IMG/VR virus record: IMGVR_UViG_3300027985_000843
Span: 62,001-126,000 of that record
Source of the DNA: a virus
DNA: 64,000 nucleotides
Reading direction: 5' to 3' (one strand)
Part shown: positions 22,409 through 30,976 of the stretch, one piece after another
Layout of the letters: each line of letters begins with the position of its first letter
Position numbering within the stretch: position 1 is the stretch's first letter
Position numbers and translations under genes: made by a program
The notes under the pieces: model-generated
Databases searched by the model: none
The model's input: the letters and a program-made list of their open reading frames with translations, nothing else
Told to the model about the DNA's origin: nothing

Positions 22409-24007
22409 TCAGCCCTTGGATGTCTTGATCGAGTGGAAGCTCTTAAAGCTCTGGCCCTGAGGGTCAGAGGCGAACCGCGCCCGGATACCGTCGTTCACGT
22501 CCTCGTCGAAGCCAACCCACTCAAGAACCTCGGCCAATTCTTCGGCCATCGTCTTGAAGATGCGAGGCTTCGTCTTGAGCTGCGTAGCAAGGATCTCCTC
22601 GTCGAGGTCATCCTTGTCAGCGTCGAAGGATTCCACGAGAGCCGCCCCGATGGCCTGCTCGATCTCGCGCCCGACCATGTTCTTTGCGTGATCCGAGAGA
22701 ACGGCGAGCTGATAGTTGTCGGGGTTGCGTCCTCGCTTGGCGAGGTGGATCTTCAGGATGGCGACGCGTTCATCGTCCGACGGCAGGTTGAAGAAGAAGC
22801 GTTCGTCCATGCGGTTGACGAACTCGATCGGCATGGTGCTCAGGCTGTTGGCCGTCATCGCCAGGCAGATGGGGGCGGACGTCTCCTGAAGCCAGTTGGA
22901 CAGAATGCCAATGGTTCGGCTCGTGGTGCCCGCGTCACTCATGGCTGAGGACTGGCCGCCGGACAGGCTCTTCTCTGCCTCATCCATCCACACGACGCAG
23001 GGAGCGACAGACTCGATCAGGTTGATGGCCCGATAGACGTTGGCCTCCGTCTGGCCCACGGCCGAACTGCGGAGCTTGCCCATCTCCAGAAGGACGGCGG
23101 GCAGATTCCATTCGTTCGCCATAGCCTTGACCGAGAGCGACTTGCCGCAACCCCATACCCCCACGAGGAGCACCCCCTTGGGAGGCCGGAGGCCGAACTC
23201 CTGCCCGATGGGCGTCCACGAAGCCTTCGTCTTGCCCGCCCACTGCTTGAACCGGTCGTTGCCTCCAACGTCATTGAAGGATGTTGTCGATGTGTCGACG
23301 TACGTGAGCAAGTCCGTCTTGGCAAGCTGGTTTTGCTTGAACTGCGCAATGAGGCGAGGGTCGATGCGCCGAGGGTTGGTTGCGTCTTCCTTCGTCGAGA
23401 TGATGCTCTGCGAGATCGCCATCGACGCTTCGTAGTGGGTCAAACCTCGGAACGCCTTCGCCAGAGACGTCGGGTCCTTGGGGCGCGTCACGCCTTCCAG
23501 CTCTTTGCACACCTTATCGATGAGTTCGACCACGGCGCGGTCCTCCAGCCCCGTGTCGTGCACCACCTGGATGTACCGTTGGAGCTTGGCCGGGATGACC
23601 GGGCGAGGCCCAACGAAGATGATGATCTTGACGACGCGATCGTCCTGGTGAAGTTGGTGGGCAATGTTCAGGAATCGCCGCTGAACCATTGCGTCAGACA
23701 AGAGACGATCGGGATCGGTGAAGATGTAGAAGTTCTGCTTCTCCCGTGGTTCGTCCTGGTACACGCGAATCAGGGCTCGGTGGATGTCCCGAGTCTGCTC
23801 GTCGCTCTCCTGGTGAGCACGCGTGCCCCAGTCGGTCACCAACCGCTCAAGAGGCACCATGCCGAACGCGTAGTTGAAGACGAACGTGTTGTCCTTGTAT
23901 TGCTTCAAGCCCCGATTCAGCTTCGCCAGGAAGACATCTTCCTCTTCTGTGACGTAGTACAGAAATCGAGTCATCGACCTCAAGTGGTAAAGCATCTCAG
24001 GGTTCAT
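22409..24007 (-). CDS. Ycf46-like AAA ATPase
   Basis: The 532-residue protein has a non-catalytic N-terminal domain (1-240), then a AAA core. Walker A is GVWGCGKS (283-290), Walker B VVWMDEAEK (338-346), with NRMDERFF following as the sensor/arginine-finger region. N-terminal 'FYIFTDPDRLL' and the overall length match Ycf46-type ATPases, known from cyanobacteria and plastids. It lies next to genes resembling DUF1257 (Ycf35-like) and DUF2997, which are reported neighbours of such ATPases. AGGAGG stands eight bases before the ATG, and a GGTGTA element farther upstream. Confidence 0.82.
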   Translation of the reverse strand: MNPEMLYHLRSMTRFLYYVTEEEDVFLAKLNRGLKQYKDNTFVFNYAFGMVPLERLVTDWGTRAHQESDEQTRDIHRALIRVYQDEPREKQNFYIFTDPDRLLSDAMVQRRFLNIAHQLHQDDRVVKIIIFVGPRPVIPAKLQRYIQVVHDTGLEDRAVVELIDKVCKELEGVTRPKDPTSLAKAFRGLTHYEASMAISQSIISTKEDATNPRRIDPRLIAQFKQNQLAKTDLLTYVDTSTTSFNDVGGNDRFKQWAGKTKASWTPIGQEFGLRPPKGVLLVGVWGCGKSLSVKAMANEWNLPAVLLEMGKLRSSAVGQTEANVYRAINLIESVAPCVVWMDEAEKSLSGGQSSAMSDAGTTSRTIGILSNWLQETSAPICLAMTANSLSTMPIEFVNRMDERFFFNLPSDDERVAILKIHLAKRGRNPDNYQLAVLSDHAKNMVGREIEQAIGAALVESFDADKDDLDEEILATQLKTKPRIFKTMAEELAEVLEWVGFDEDVNDGIRARFASDPQGQSFKSFHSIKTSKG

Positions 24008-24025
24008 CAGTCATTCCTCCTACAC

Positions 24026-24039
24026 ACTTCATACACCGA
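24026..24039 (-). promoter_or_regulatory. GGTGTA-class element with leader, before the AAA ATPase gene
   Basis: Minus strand TGATCGGTGTATGA, with GGTGTA at 24037-24032, 24 bases before the ATG at 24007. Unlike the close-spaced copies, this one is followed by a perfect AGGAGG (24021-24016). The element therefore behaves as a promoter that can also drive a leadered mRNA. It sits just downstream of the terminator at 24059. Confidence 0.65.
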
Positions 24040-24058
24040 TCACTTGGCAGAAAGACGC

Positions 24059-24094
24059 AAAAAGCCCCGCCCATTCAGGGAGTGGACGGGGCTT
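24059..24094 (-). terminator. Rho-independent terminator
   Basis: On the minus strand an AAGCCCCG arm pairs with CGGGGCTT across a loop containing CACTCCCTGA, with further CCA/TGG pairing after one T bulge. The 3' arm runs directly into a T-tract. It ends the transcript of the DUF1257/DUF2997 genes upstream and separates it from the ATPase promoter at 24026-24039. Confidence 0.8.
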
Positions 24095-24129
24095 ACGTGT
24101 CCCTTGGTTGCAGACGCGTGGCGAGTAGG

Positions 24130-24459
24130 TCAGCCGAATGCGCCGAAGCACACGAGGCGAATCGTGCCGTCCTTCTGCTCCTGGCGGGACTCGACGGTGT
24201 GGCCTTCCAGCATGCAGCGCTCGCGGATCTGGGCCTCGGAGTAATACTTGCGCAAGGCTCCGAGTTCCTTCTGCGAGTGAATGTCGGTGTCGCCGGTGAT
24301 GCGGCCGGTCGACAGATTGATCTCGGCTCCGCGCATCAGACCACTGGTGATCCGAATGCGGTCGCCGTTCTCGGTGAAGCTCATGCCGGCCGTCTTGATC
24401 GCTTGGACGGCGAGCTTCTTGTTCGTGATTTGCGTCTGTGTCGTGATCTTGTGACTCAT
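24130..24459 (-). CDS. DUF1257 (Ycf35-like) protein
   Basis: This 109-residue protein begins MSHKITTQTQITNKK, the characteristic 'MSH...T.IKTQI.D' opening of DUF1257/Ycf35. A beta-rich stretch (GDRIRITSG) and a C-terminal Cys follow. The molecular function of the family is unknown. Its placement one terminator away from a Ycf46-like ATPase and beside a DUF2997-like gene strengthens the call. GGAAAGGAC precedes the ATG as ribosome-binding site. Confidence 0.7.
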   Translation of the reverse strand: MSHKITTQTQITNKKLAVQAIKTAGMSFTENGDRIRITSGLMRGAEINLSTGRITGDTDIHSQKELGALRKYYSEAQIRERCMLEGHTVESRQEQKDGTIRLVCFGAFG

Positions 24460-24489
24460 GGGGTCAGTCCTTTCCAGCTAGCCGCTAAG

Positions 24490-24678
24490 CTAGCCGACGA
24501 TCCTCTCGTGCACGTCGTCGCATTCGGGACCGGTCTGTTCGTCGCTGATCTCATCGCCGAGGGTGCTGGCGAATTGGCGCACCTTGCTACACTGCGTTCC
24601 TTCTTGGCGCTCCAGGACGTTCGTAATGACCTTGCCGTCTTCCTGGATGATGTGCTCCCACCGCATTTGCTCAGCCAT
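24490..24678 (-). CDS. DUF2997-like small protein
   Basis: A 62-residue protein with the pattern of DUF2997: a beta-strand start ending in 'IIQEDGKV', a 'GTQCSKV' segment with one conserved Cys, then a helix ending 'LGDEI', and an acidic tail. The function is unknown, but members are reported next to DUF1257 and Ycf46-like genes. AGGGAGAA precedes the ATG. The 30-base gap before the DUF1257 gene holds two copies of the palindrome GCTAGC. Confidence 0.6.
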   Translation of the reverse strand: MAEQMRWEHIIQEDGKVITNVLERQEGTQCSKVRQFASTLGDEISDEQTGPECDDVHERIVG

Positions 24679-24688
24679 GATGTTCTCC

Positions 24689-25294
24689 CTATCCTAACCG
24701 AATCTTGGCTCCGGGTTTGACGACTTGCAAGCCGTCAGTCTCTCCGCCCTTCATGGGCTCCCATTGATCAAACACCGGCTGGCTCGGTTTCGTGTCGACT
24801 TTTTTGCCCCCGAGCATCATTTTTGATCGGGTTGGGGTGTTCATCAGACCCGGAGGTGCCGGTATAGTAGAGGGCACCGGCTGCGTGTCAGGGGCCGAAT
24901 CCATAGACTCTGGCGGGGGTTCAGGCATGCCGGAGGGCGGGGGAGCAGGGTCCGTGGGGACCGTTTCAACAAGCTCCAGCTCAGGCAGGTCGTCGGGCTC
25001 CTCAGGGGCATCCTGCGGGATATCCTGCGGGCTAACCCATCCTTGTACAGACCCCACGTCCAGGAACTTCTTCGACTGGAACTGAGTGAACTGGGGGTCA
25101 TTAGGATCCATGCGAGGAACATCGAGAAACAGCCGCTTTTCCCAGTCCCGCACGCGAGATTCGAATCGGCTACTGCCGTGTTGGCTTCGACCACATTCTG
25201 GTTGGAGACAACGTGCACAGAACTGGGCCTCAAAGTCTCCCACAGGGACCTTGAACTCGTTGCACTCCTTTAGGTAGTCCTGCTTTCCAGCCAT
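24689..25294 (-). CDS. Proline-rich hypothetical protein with N-terminal Cys cluster
   Basis: A 201-residue protein with a cysteine cluster near the N-terminus (FCARCLQPECGRSQHG), probably a zinc knuckle. A charged region with a Trp (RVRDWEKRLF) follows, then a long Pro/Glu/Ser linker (about 90-150) that is likely disordered, and a basic C-terminus. No family is recognised. The start lacks a good Shine-Dalgarno and no GGTGTA element is seen. Confidence 0.6.
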   Translation of the reverse strand: MAGKQDYLKECNEFKVPVGDFEAQFCARCLQPECGRSQHGSSRFESRVRDWEKRLFLDVPRMDPNDPQFTQFQSKKFLDVGSVQGWVSPQDIPQDAPEEPDDLPELELVETVPTDPAPPPSGMPEPPPESMDSAPDTQPVPSTIPAPPGLMNTPTRSKMMLGGKKVDTKPSQPVFDQWEPMKGGETDGLQVVKPGAKIRLG

Positions 25295-25319
25295 TTGTAT
25301 AGGGGATCCTATCGAAAGA

Positions 25320-28265
25320 TTACGTAAGGTTCACTAGGTCGTAGGTGCCCGCCCCGAGATTGCGGTCGGCCAGTCCCCGGCCAAACTCCTCAGGGTCAAT
25401 CTTAATGCCCAGCTTCGGGTCAATCAAGATGCCCCCACTTTCGTCGATCACTTGGAGCGTCTTGAACTTGCTTTGACCGCTTTCGCCGCCGAACGGCTCA
25501 GCCCCCTTGATCACCTGCGCCACAATCCGAACAGACTGCCGAGTAAGGTAGGTGCTCGGAATAGCAAACACGGCCACCTGACCATCTTGACTCGGAACAG
25601 GCTTCGGCTTAGAGGTCGGCGCGGGCGGGGGAGTCGAAGCCTTTGAGGTAGTCGTAGGCTTCGACTCCGAAGCCTGCATGGGTTCTGGTTCGGGAGCGTT
25701 CTCGTCATCCTTGACCAACGGAGCATCCGCCGGTGCCTTGTTGGACCGAGGTTCGTCCTCGAAGGGCAGACGCCAGTTCTCTCCCTTGGGCTCGACGATG
25801 TCCAAGAACCACTGGGGCAAGGGCTCTTCGGGCTTGTCCTTGTTCAAGAAGTACGTCGTCTTGCCCTTCATGACGTCTTCCCAGTCGAACTTGGCGTCCC
25901 AGCTCTTGCCGACCAGGGGCTCGACGTAGAAGGGGATGTCCCAACCCACGATGCGAGGAGGACTCTCCATGACACGCACGAGTTCGGGCAGGACTTCCAT
26001 GAGCCGATCCTTGCGAACCTCGAAGACGATTTCATCGTGCACGGTCATGAGCATGCGGACAGAATCGTCACCGTTGTCCTTGAGCCAACCCTTGCTGTGA
26101 AGAAGCTTGGTCAGCTTGACCAAGCTGATCTTCAGGATGTCAGCACCCGACCCCTGAATCGGGTAGTTCGTGCTCTGTCGCTCGCAAGATGCTCGTATCT
26201 TCCGAGCGTCCTTCTCATCCACCACCATCCGAGAGGGGTGCTTCTTGGTTCGGGTCGTGTACTCACCCACCTTGATGTCGGCGTCGGGGATGGACACGAA
26301 CCGACCAAACCCCGTCGTAATGCCCCTGTTCTTCTTGACAGATGTGTGCTGCTGCTTGACCCATCCGGAGAACACAGGCACGGAAGCATCGAAGGCTTCC
26401 TTCTTGCGGGCCGCCTCGACCTTATCGCAGCCGGTGGCGCGTTGGATGGCACCCACACCGCCACCGTAAATCAGCGAGAAGTTGGCGATCTTGCCTGCCG
26501 TTCGTTCCTTCTTGTGGTTCTTCGTGATGTGCGGGCCAAAGAACGCCTGGGCCGTAAGGGTGTGCAGGTCGCCGGTGCCCTCCAGGAACTCGTGCCGCCA
26601 CTTGGGCTCTTTCGACACGCATGTGACGACGCGAAGCTCTTGGCCGGCGTAGTCGATCTTGACCAAGACATAGCCCTCGTGAGCCACGAAGAGCCGGCGG
26701 AGAGAGTTGGCGACTTTCGGCCGCTTCGGGTCGGTCTTGGCAGGTATCCCGTGGATGGGCACGCCCGCGAAGCCTTGGTCGGGGTCTCCTTGAGGTGCCG
26801 TGAATCGACCCGTGGCAGCTCCCGTCTGCTGGAAGTTAAAGCGCAGCTGTCCGTGCTCGTCCGTGTTGGATGCGAGCTTGGTGAGGTACGTCCCGATGAT
26901 CTTGTCGATCTGTCGGTACATCACGATCCACCGAAGGACCTCCACCTCCTGGTTGTTCTCGTAGATGGCCTCCAGTGTCTTGGCGTCCGTCTTGTACTGT
27001 CCGCTGGACTCGTTCTTTTCCGGCTTGTTCGGTAAGTCGAGGCCGCGTTTCGTGAACAAGAAGTCCGAGAGCTGCGCAGTGCTCGATGGGTTGAACTTCT
27101 CGAAGCCCTTGGCCTTCGCAGCCGCCACGAGCTTGTCTTCGAACTCCTGCCGCTCGGTGTACGCCTCTTCGAGCAAGGCATCGATCTCGCCCTTGTCCAC
27201 GAGCGTGCGGGAGCGCTCCATTTCCCGGGCACCCTGGGCCGACTGCTTCTCCAGACGAAGGATTCCTCTGAACTTGGGCTTGTATGACGGCCCCACAGGG
27301 CTCTTGTAGCTGTACTTGAGGCCCTTAACCGTGTGTTTCCAGGCGACCTTCTTGGTCTCGCACAGAAGCTCCGTGCAGATGGCATCCGAGCAAGCGTACA
27401 GAACGACGCTCGAACCATCCGTCGGCCGGAGGACGGAGAACTTCCGCAGCTCCTTCGGAACCACAGGCTCGAAGAGCTGCGCGAATTTGATCATCTCATA
27501 GGGGTAGATCGCCCCTGTCTCCGGGTCCTGGATGCTCAGATGCTCCTCGGCATTCTCCTTGAGCCCCAGAATGTCTTCTGTGTACAGCACGTAGGTGGAC
27601 AGCATGCCGTCCTGGAAGCTGTCCGGGTGCCAGAAGTAGATGCCCGTGATCGGATACAAGAACTCCTGGTCGAACTTCGCGTGCCAGAAATAGATGACGA
27701 CGCGGGGAGGTATCTCGAACTGGGGCGAGGCATACTGGTCCGGCGCATCCTTCACCACCACCGGCTGAGACGCCAAACACAGCCGCTTGATCTCGGCGTT
27801 CGTCTCCTGGAGGGGAAGGTTGGGATTGGGTTCACCCATTTCCGCCAAGAATTTGTGCCCGATCGGAAGATAGTGCCCGACGCCCTTGACCGAGATGCAG
27901 TAGCCGACGATCTTGTGACGCGTGTGCGGCTTGCCCTCCTTGTCGTAGTCGATTCGGTTGTCCAGACCCTCGGTCTCCAAGTCCAGAGCACATCTGCCAT
28001 GCTCAATGGCCGAATCCACCAAGGCTCTGACTTCGTCGATGGTCTTGACCAGCCGGAACTCGTGGAACTGCATCCACGGTTTTCTGAGTGCCTCCGTCTT
28101 GATTTGGTCCGCTGTTTTGATGTCGCCAACGAAGTCTTCCAGGTCATCGCAACCCACCCCATCAACGGGGGGCGGTGGCGTCTCGACTTTCGGTGTGGCC
28201 TTCGGAGCTGCTTCGGCGAAGCTCTCCAGGTCGAGGTCGTCATCCACCACGTTCATGTCTTCCAC
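25320..28265 (-). CDS. polA: Family A DNA polymerase with 3'-5' exonuclease and C-terminal extension
   Basis: The 981-residue replicative polymerase has a DEDDy-type proofreading exonuclease (ALDLETEG, D95 and E97). Its family A motifs are motif A DYAGQELR (538-545), motif B RTAGKIANFSLIYGG (588-602), and motif C VHDE (742-745). The N-terminus has an acidic, Pro-rich leader. After about residue 845 comes a Pro/Ser/Thr-rich linker and a small beta-rich domain (895-981) not found in PolA. A GTG start at 28265 is chosen because AGGAGG lies six bases upstream; the ATG three codons on is spaced poorly. It would replicate the phage genome with the helicase and primase-like protein encoded upstream. 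Confidence 0.95.
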   Translation of the reverse strand: MEDMNVVDDDLDLESFAEAAPKATPKVETPPPPVDGVGCDDLEDFVGDIKTADQIKTEALRKPWMQFHEFRLVKTIDEVRALVDSAIEHGRCALDLETEGLDNRIDYDKEGKPHTRHKIVGYCISVKGVGHYLPIGHKFLAEMGEPNPNLPLQETNAEIKRLCLASQPVVVKDAPDQYASPQFEIPPRVVIYFWHAKFDQEFLYPITGIYFWHPDSFQDGMLSTYVLYTEDILGLKENAEEHLSIQDPETGAIYPYEMIKFAQLFEPVVPKELRKFSVLRPTDGSSVVLYACSDAICTELLCETKKVAWKHTVKGLKYSYKSPVGPSYKPKFRGILRLEKQSAQGAREMERSRTLVDKGEIDALLEEAYTERQEFEDKLVAAAKAKGFEKFNPSSTAQLSDFLFTKRGLDLPNKPEKNESSGQYKTDAKTLEAIYENNQEVEVLRWIVMYRQIDKIIGTYLTKLASNTDEHGQLRFNFQQTGAATGRFTAPQGDPDQGFAGVPIHGIPAKTDPKRPKVANSLRRLFVAHEGYVLVKIDYAGQELRVVTCVSKEPKWRHEFLEGTGDLHTLTAQAFFGPHITKNHKKERTAGKIANFSLIYGGGVGAIQRATGCDKVEAARKKEAFDASVPVFSGWVKQQHTSVKKNRGITTGFGRFVSIPDADIKVGEYTTRTKKHPSRMVVDEKDARKIRASCERQSTNYPIQGSGADILKISLVKLTKLLHSKGWLKDNGDDSVRMLMTVHDEIVFEVRKDRLMEVLPELVRVMESPPRIVGWDIPFYVEPLVGKSWDAKFDWEDVMKGKTTYFLNKDKPEEPLPQWFLDIVEPKGENWRLPFEDEPRSNKAPADAPLVKDDENAPEPEPMQASESKPTTTSKASTPPPAPTSKPKPVPSQDGQVAVFAIPSTYLTRQSVRIVAQVIKGAEPFGGESGQSKFKTLQVIDESGGILIDPKLGIKIDPEEFGRGLADRNLGAGTYDLVNLT

Positions 28266-28696
28266 TAATCACCTCCTCGAACCACCACAACATACACCCC
28301 GGCCCGCCACTGTTCGATCGCCTCCGACGCAGCCCGACGCAAGGCATCGTCCGCTTCCGTCAGCTCGAAGCACCACGGCATCTTCTGAGACGCATGGTGG
28401 CACTCAGGCCCCTGAAGAGGGCACCGACGATCGTTGGGGGGCCGCTTCTCTCGAAACCAGCACTGCCGGGCCTCCAAGGGGACTTTTCGAAGAGCGCCCT
28501 CGGGAGGTATCCCGAGGGCATCCACGAGTGGGCGCGACCAACCATGCAGGGCATGATCGATCGTGTCCTTGTCCACCACGGTCACCAAATCACCATAGGC
28601 CGTGCCCTTCAGGACGGCCCAGTTTTTCTCCCATCCGTTCAGGAGGAGCAAGTGCAGCTCCCCCTTCTCGCGGGTCAGTAGTTTGACGTGCCTCAC
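28265..28696 (-). CDS. Hypothetical protein with cysteine/His motif
   Basis: A 143-residue protein starting (GTG)RHVKLLTREKGE, its GTG overlapping the stop of the small membrane protein gene (GTGA). The open frame upstream is a shadow. The C-terminal half holds CPLQGPECHHAS and a further Cys (PWCFEL), a possible metal site, and it ends in a hydrophobic strand (YVVVV). It shares its last base with the polymerase GTG. The function is unknown. Confidence 0.6.
   Translation of the reverse strand: MRHVKLLTREKGELHLLLLNGWEKNWAVLKGTAYGDLVTVVDKDTIDHALHGWSRPLVDALGIPPEGALRKVPLEARQCWFREKRPPNDRRCPLQGPECHHASQKMPWCFELTEADDALRRAASEAIEQWRAGVYVVVVRGGD
28287..28300 (-). promoter_or_regulatory. Possible GGTGTA-class element before polA
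   Basis: Minus strand GCCGGGGTGTATGT, with GGTGTA at 28298-28293, 27 bases before the GTG start. It is followed by a strong Shine-Dalgarno AGGAGG. It lies inside the coding end of the upstream gene, so it may be chance, but it repeats the spaced element-plus-Shine-Dalgarno arrangement of the AAA ATPase gene. Confidence 0.4.
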
Positions 28697-28857
28697 TGTG
28701 ACTGCTTGAGGACAAGGACGATGAGGCCCACCGATGTGATGACACTCACACAGCCGAGGACAAACACTGACAGCCACAGTTGAAATGTGGCCTTTTTCAA
28801 GCGGTCGAGTTCCTGTATGATCTCAGGAGCAAGCTGAACTCGCTGGATTTTAGACAT
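28693..28857 (-). CDS. Small single-pass membrane protein
   Basis: This 54-residue ORF begins MSKIQRVQLAPEIIQEL. A helical cytoplasmic segment precedes one hydrophobic stretch (LWLSVFVLGCVSVITSVGLI) long enough to cross the membrane. The start overlaps the end of the primase-like gene (CATGTCTAA) and the stop overlaps the next GTG (GTGA), the coupling pattern of this genome. The role is unknown; replication-module context could mean membrane anchoring. Confidence 0.65.
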   Translation of the reverse strand: MSKIQRVQLAPEIIQELDRLKKATFQLWLSVFVLGCVSVITSVGLIVLVLKQSQ

Positions 28858-29512
28858 GACTGATCTCCTCGATGGGAACGGACCGCACTTTGGCCCCGAT
28901 CTTCTCCAATAGACCCCTGAGCACCTTCTCTCCCTGAGTCGGCGTCAACATCCCCTTGCCCACCTTGTAGTGGAGGCGGTCGAGGATGGACCCGGCGGTG
29001 AGATAGCCCTGCAAGTCCCTCAGCTTGTAGTAGGAATCCCTAGAGGACTTCAGACGGCTCTCACAGGCCGCGTAGAGCCGCTCGAAGCTCTCCAAGGCCA
29101 TGTTCCCCATGTCGGCCCGGAAGGTGGCTTCCTTGGGCATCTCCGACGGCGTGATGCCGTATTCTCGCTCGATGCTCGCCACCACGGAACTGAAAGACAT
29201 CTCTTCGGCCGCGTGGAACTTGCGCCACAAGGCCACAACGTCCCACCGCTCCTGACAGACGAAGCACCAGGCATGGGATCGGCTCCGCCCGTCCGAGGGG
29301 TAGACGCGAGCGCTAGGCTTGTTGTCCTGCCCATGGAAGGGGCAGCGGAACTGCTCCTCTCCGTCGACGGAAGCAAGCTCCACGCCCCCGTTACGAAGCA
29401 CGTCGTGGGCGGTCACCTTGTCGTGGATGACGTCCACACGTTGCCGCAGCCAAGAGAACCAAGCCTCCTTGGACTCGATCTCCTTTCGGACGTCGTTCTC
29501 GGAAGTTGCCAT
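28850..29512 (-). CDS. CHC2 zinc-finger primase-like protein without TOPRIM domain
   Basis: The 220-residue protein has a DnaG-type CHC2 zinc-binding domain: CPFH (57-60), then KPSARVY, then CFVC (83-86) and RWDVVALW. DnaG uses this domain to recognise DNA. The rest is helical with no TOPRIM Glu/DxD motif, so RNA-primer synthesis cannot reside here alone. The catalytic part may lie elsewhere in the genome or be supplied by the host. It starts four bases after the helicase stop, consistent with a helicase-primase pair. Confidence 0.8.
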   Translation of the reverse strand: MATSENDVRKEIESKEAWFSWLRQRVDVIHDKVTAHDVLRNGGVELASVDGEEQFRCPFHGQDNKPSARVYPSDGRSRSHAWCFVCQERWDVVALWRKFHAAEEMSFSSVVASIEREYGITPSEMPKEATFRADMGNMALESFERLYAACESRLKSSRDSYYKLRDLQGYLTAGSILDRLHYKVGKGMLTPTQGEKVLRGLLEKIGAKVRSVPIEEISHV

Positions 29513-29515
29513 GCG

Positions 29516-30976
29516 TCACACCATGCTCAGGATGTCGTCCGGATCCTCGCACCCCATGCCATGCCCCTCCACCTGCGTGACGTCGAAGTTCTTGAGACGC
29601 CGACAGGTGAAGTTCACCTTGACGATGGTCCGGTCGAACAAGGGGTTGTCTCGGTTCTTGAGGTTGCAGCAGACCGTTGTGCCCGCCTGTCTATGGGCCT
29701 GGTTGAGATAGGTGGTCGTGATGACGTCGGCGCTCCTCTCTGCCTCGTTCGCGTAGCTGAGGGCCCGCATCTTGTATACACCATCGGCCTTGTCGGCCTG
29801 GTCCTTACCGTCACGGTTGATCTGGAAGAGCATGAGCAGAGGGATGCCCTCGCCGCCGTTGAAATGCAGGGCGAGCTTCTTCCCGTCCCGGAGGACAGAG
29901 TTCAGCTCGATGGTGTAGTTGGTGTTGTGTCGGCGAGGCTTCACCAGGCCGCCGTGGTCGATGACCAGCAGCCCGATTTCCATCTGCCGGTGCATCAGCT
30001 CGGCTTCGATTCTGATGTCGTCCAACGTCACGTCACGGTCCGGACACCAGATCTCGAACCGGGCGTATTCGGGGTTGTTGGCGAAGTCGTTCAGGACGAG
30101 ATCGTAGAACTTCTCCTCCTCCAGCGACAGCTCCCCGTCCCGCACCTTGCGGTAGTCCAAGGGTTCATAGCCCATGGCCGCGAACTTGCCGTTCGCCGAG
30201 TGAAGAACGTGGATGATTCGCTGGATCTGCTCAAGAGGCATTTCCAGCGACACGTAGAACACGTTCGCTCTGAATCGGGTGACGAGGTTGTACGCCCAGT
30301 TGAGCGCAAAGGTGGACTTCAATTCACCCGCAAAGCCTGCGTGGACCCACATCTCGCCACGCTTGATGCCCCGGCACACCTTGTCGATGTCGTTGATGCC
30401 CGTGAGCTTGCCGTACGCCTTGCTTTTGTCGTGCTTGGCCGCGAGGTACGCTTCCCACGAGTTGTCCGTAAGGACCCTCAGGTTGCCCCTGGTTCTGGTG
30501 TTGGCCTCCCTCGGTAGCAGGTCGACGGCTCGGGCACTGTAGAACAGGTGGGCGTCCGAAGTACCTCGATAGATCTTCTTCTCTCGCCCCTCCTGCACTT
30601 CCATGCCCTTGCTCACCACCTCTTGGGCGTCCTTGAGCAACTTGAGCATCTTGACCTTGTTCTGGTCGTCCAGCAGTTGCTTGAGCAAGAAGCCATAGTT
30701 GGCGTACGTGTAGACGGGCTGTCCCTCGATGTCCTTTAGCCGCTCCAACGCCTCGACGTTGTTGGCCTTCGTGAAGTAATCCTCTACCGTCTGAGCCGAC
30801 GGGAGGTTGGGCAAATTGTGCTCGAAGTAGGACTTGACGAATCTGAAGATTTGCTCGTCATCCGGCCGGTTCCACTGGATGTTCGAGCCCAGCAAGTAGC
30901 GGAAGTTGACCGACAGGGCCTCCGGGTCAATCTTACCGTCCTCGAAGTCAATGATCGATCTGAGAAGACGAATCAC
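29516..30976 (-). CDS. DnaB-like replicative helicase
   Basis: The 486-residue protein has a helical N-terminal region (1-190) and a RecA-like core. The Walker A GFAGELKST (214-222) keeps the terminal Lys-Ser/Thr but lacks the usual second Gly. The DnaB signature VSLEM (242-246) follows, with an IGLLVIDHGG Walker B and a C-terminal segment ending in NFTCRR. It fits the ring helicase of phage replication. The GTG start overlaps the upstream stop (GTGA), coupling it to the putative helicase-loader gene. Confidence 0.88.
   Translation of the reverse strand: MIRLLRSIIDFEDGKIDPEALSVNFRYLLGSNIQWNRPDDEQIFRFVKSYFEHNLPNLPSAQTVEDYFTKANNVEALERLKDIEGQPVYTYANYGFLLKQLLDDQNKVKMLKLLKDAQEVVSKGMEVQEGREKKIYRGTSDAHLFYSARAVDLLPREANTRTRGNLRVLTDNSWEAYLAAKHDKSKAYGKLTGINDIDKVCRGIKRGEMWVHAGFAGELKSTFALNWAYNLVTRFRANVFYVSLEMPLEQIQRIIHVLHSANGKFAAMGYEPLDYRKVRDGELSLEEEKFYDLVLNDFANNPEYARFEIWCPDRDVTLDDIRIEAELMHRQMEIGLLVIDHGGLVKPRRHNTNYTIELNSVLRDGKKLALHFNGGEGIPLLMLFQINRDGKDQADKADGVYKMRALSYANEAERSADVITTTYLNQAHRQAGTTVCCNLKNRDNPLFDRTIVKVNFTCRRLKNFDVTQVEGHGMGCEDPDDILSMV

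Noticed and set aside
24479-24496. GCTAGC repeated across an 18-base stretch between the DUF2997 and DUF1257 genes
   Set aside because: It could form a short hairpin but has no T-run and no known operator pattern, and it may be chance.
29771-29776. GGTGTA copy inside the replicative helicase gene
   Set aside because: It lies deep in conserved coding sequence (DGVYK) with no gene start downstream at a fitting distance.
28970-30517. Plus-strand ORF of 515 codons
   Set aside because: It is antisense to the primase-like and helicase genes, with no recognisable domains or ribosome-binding site.
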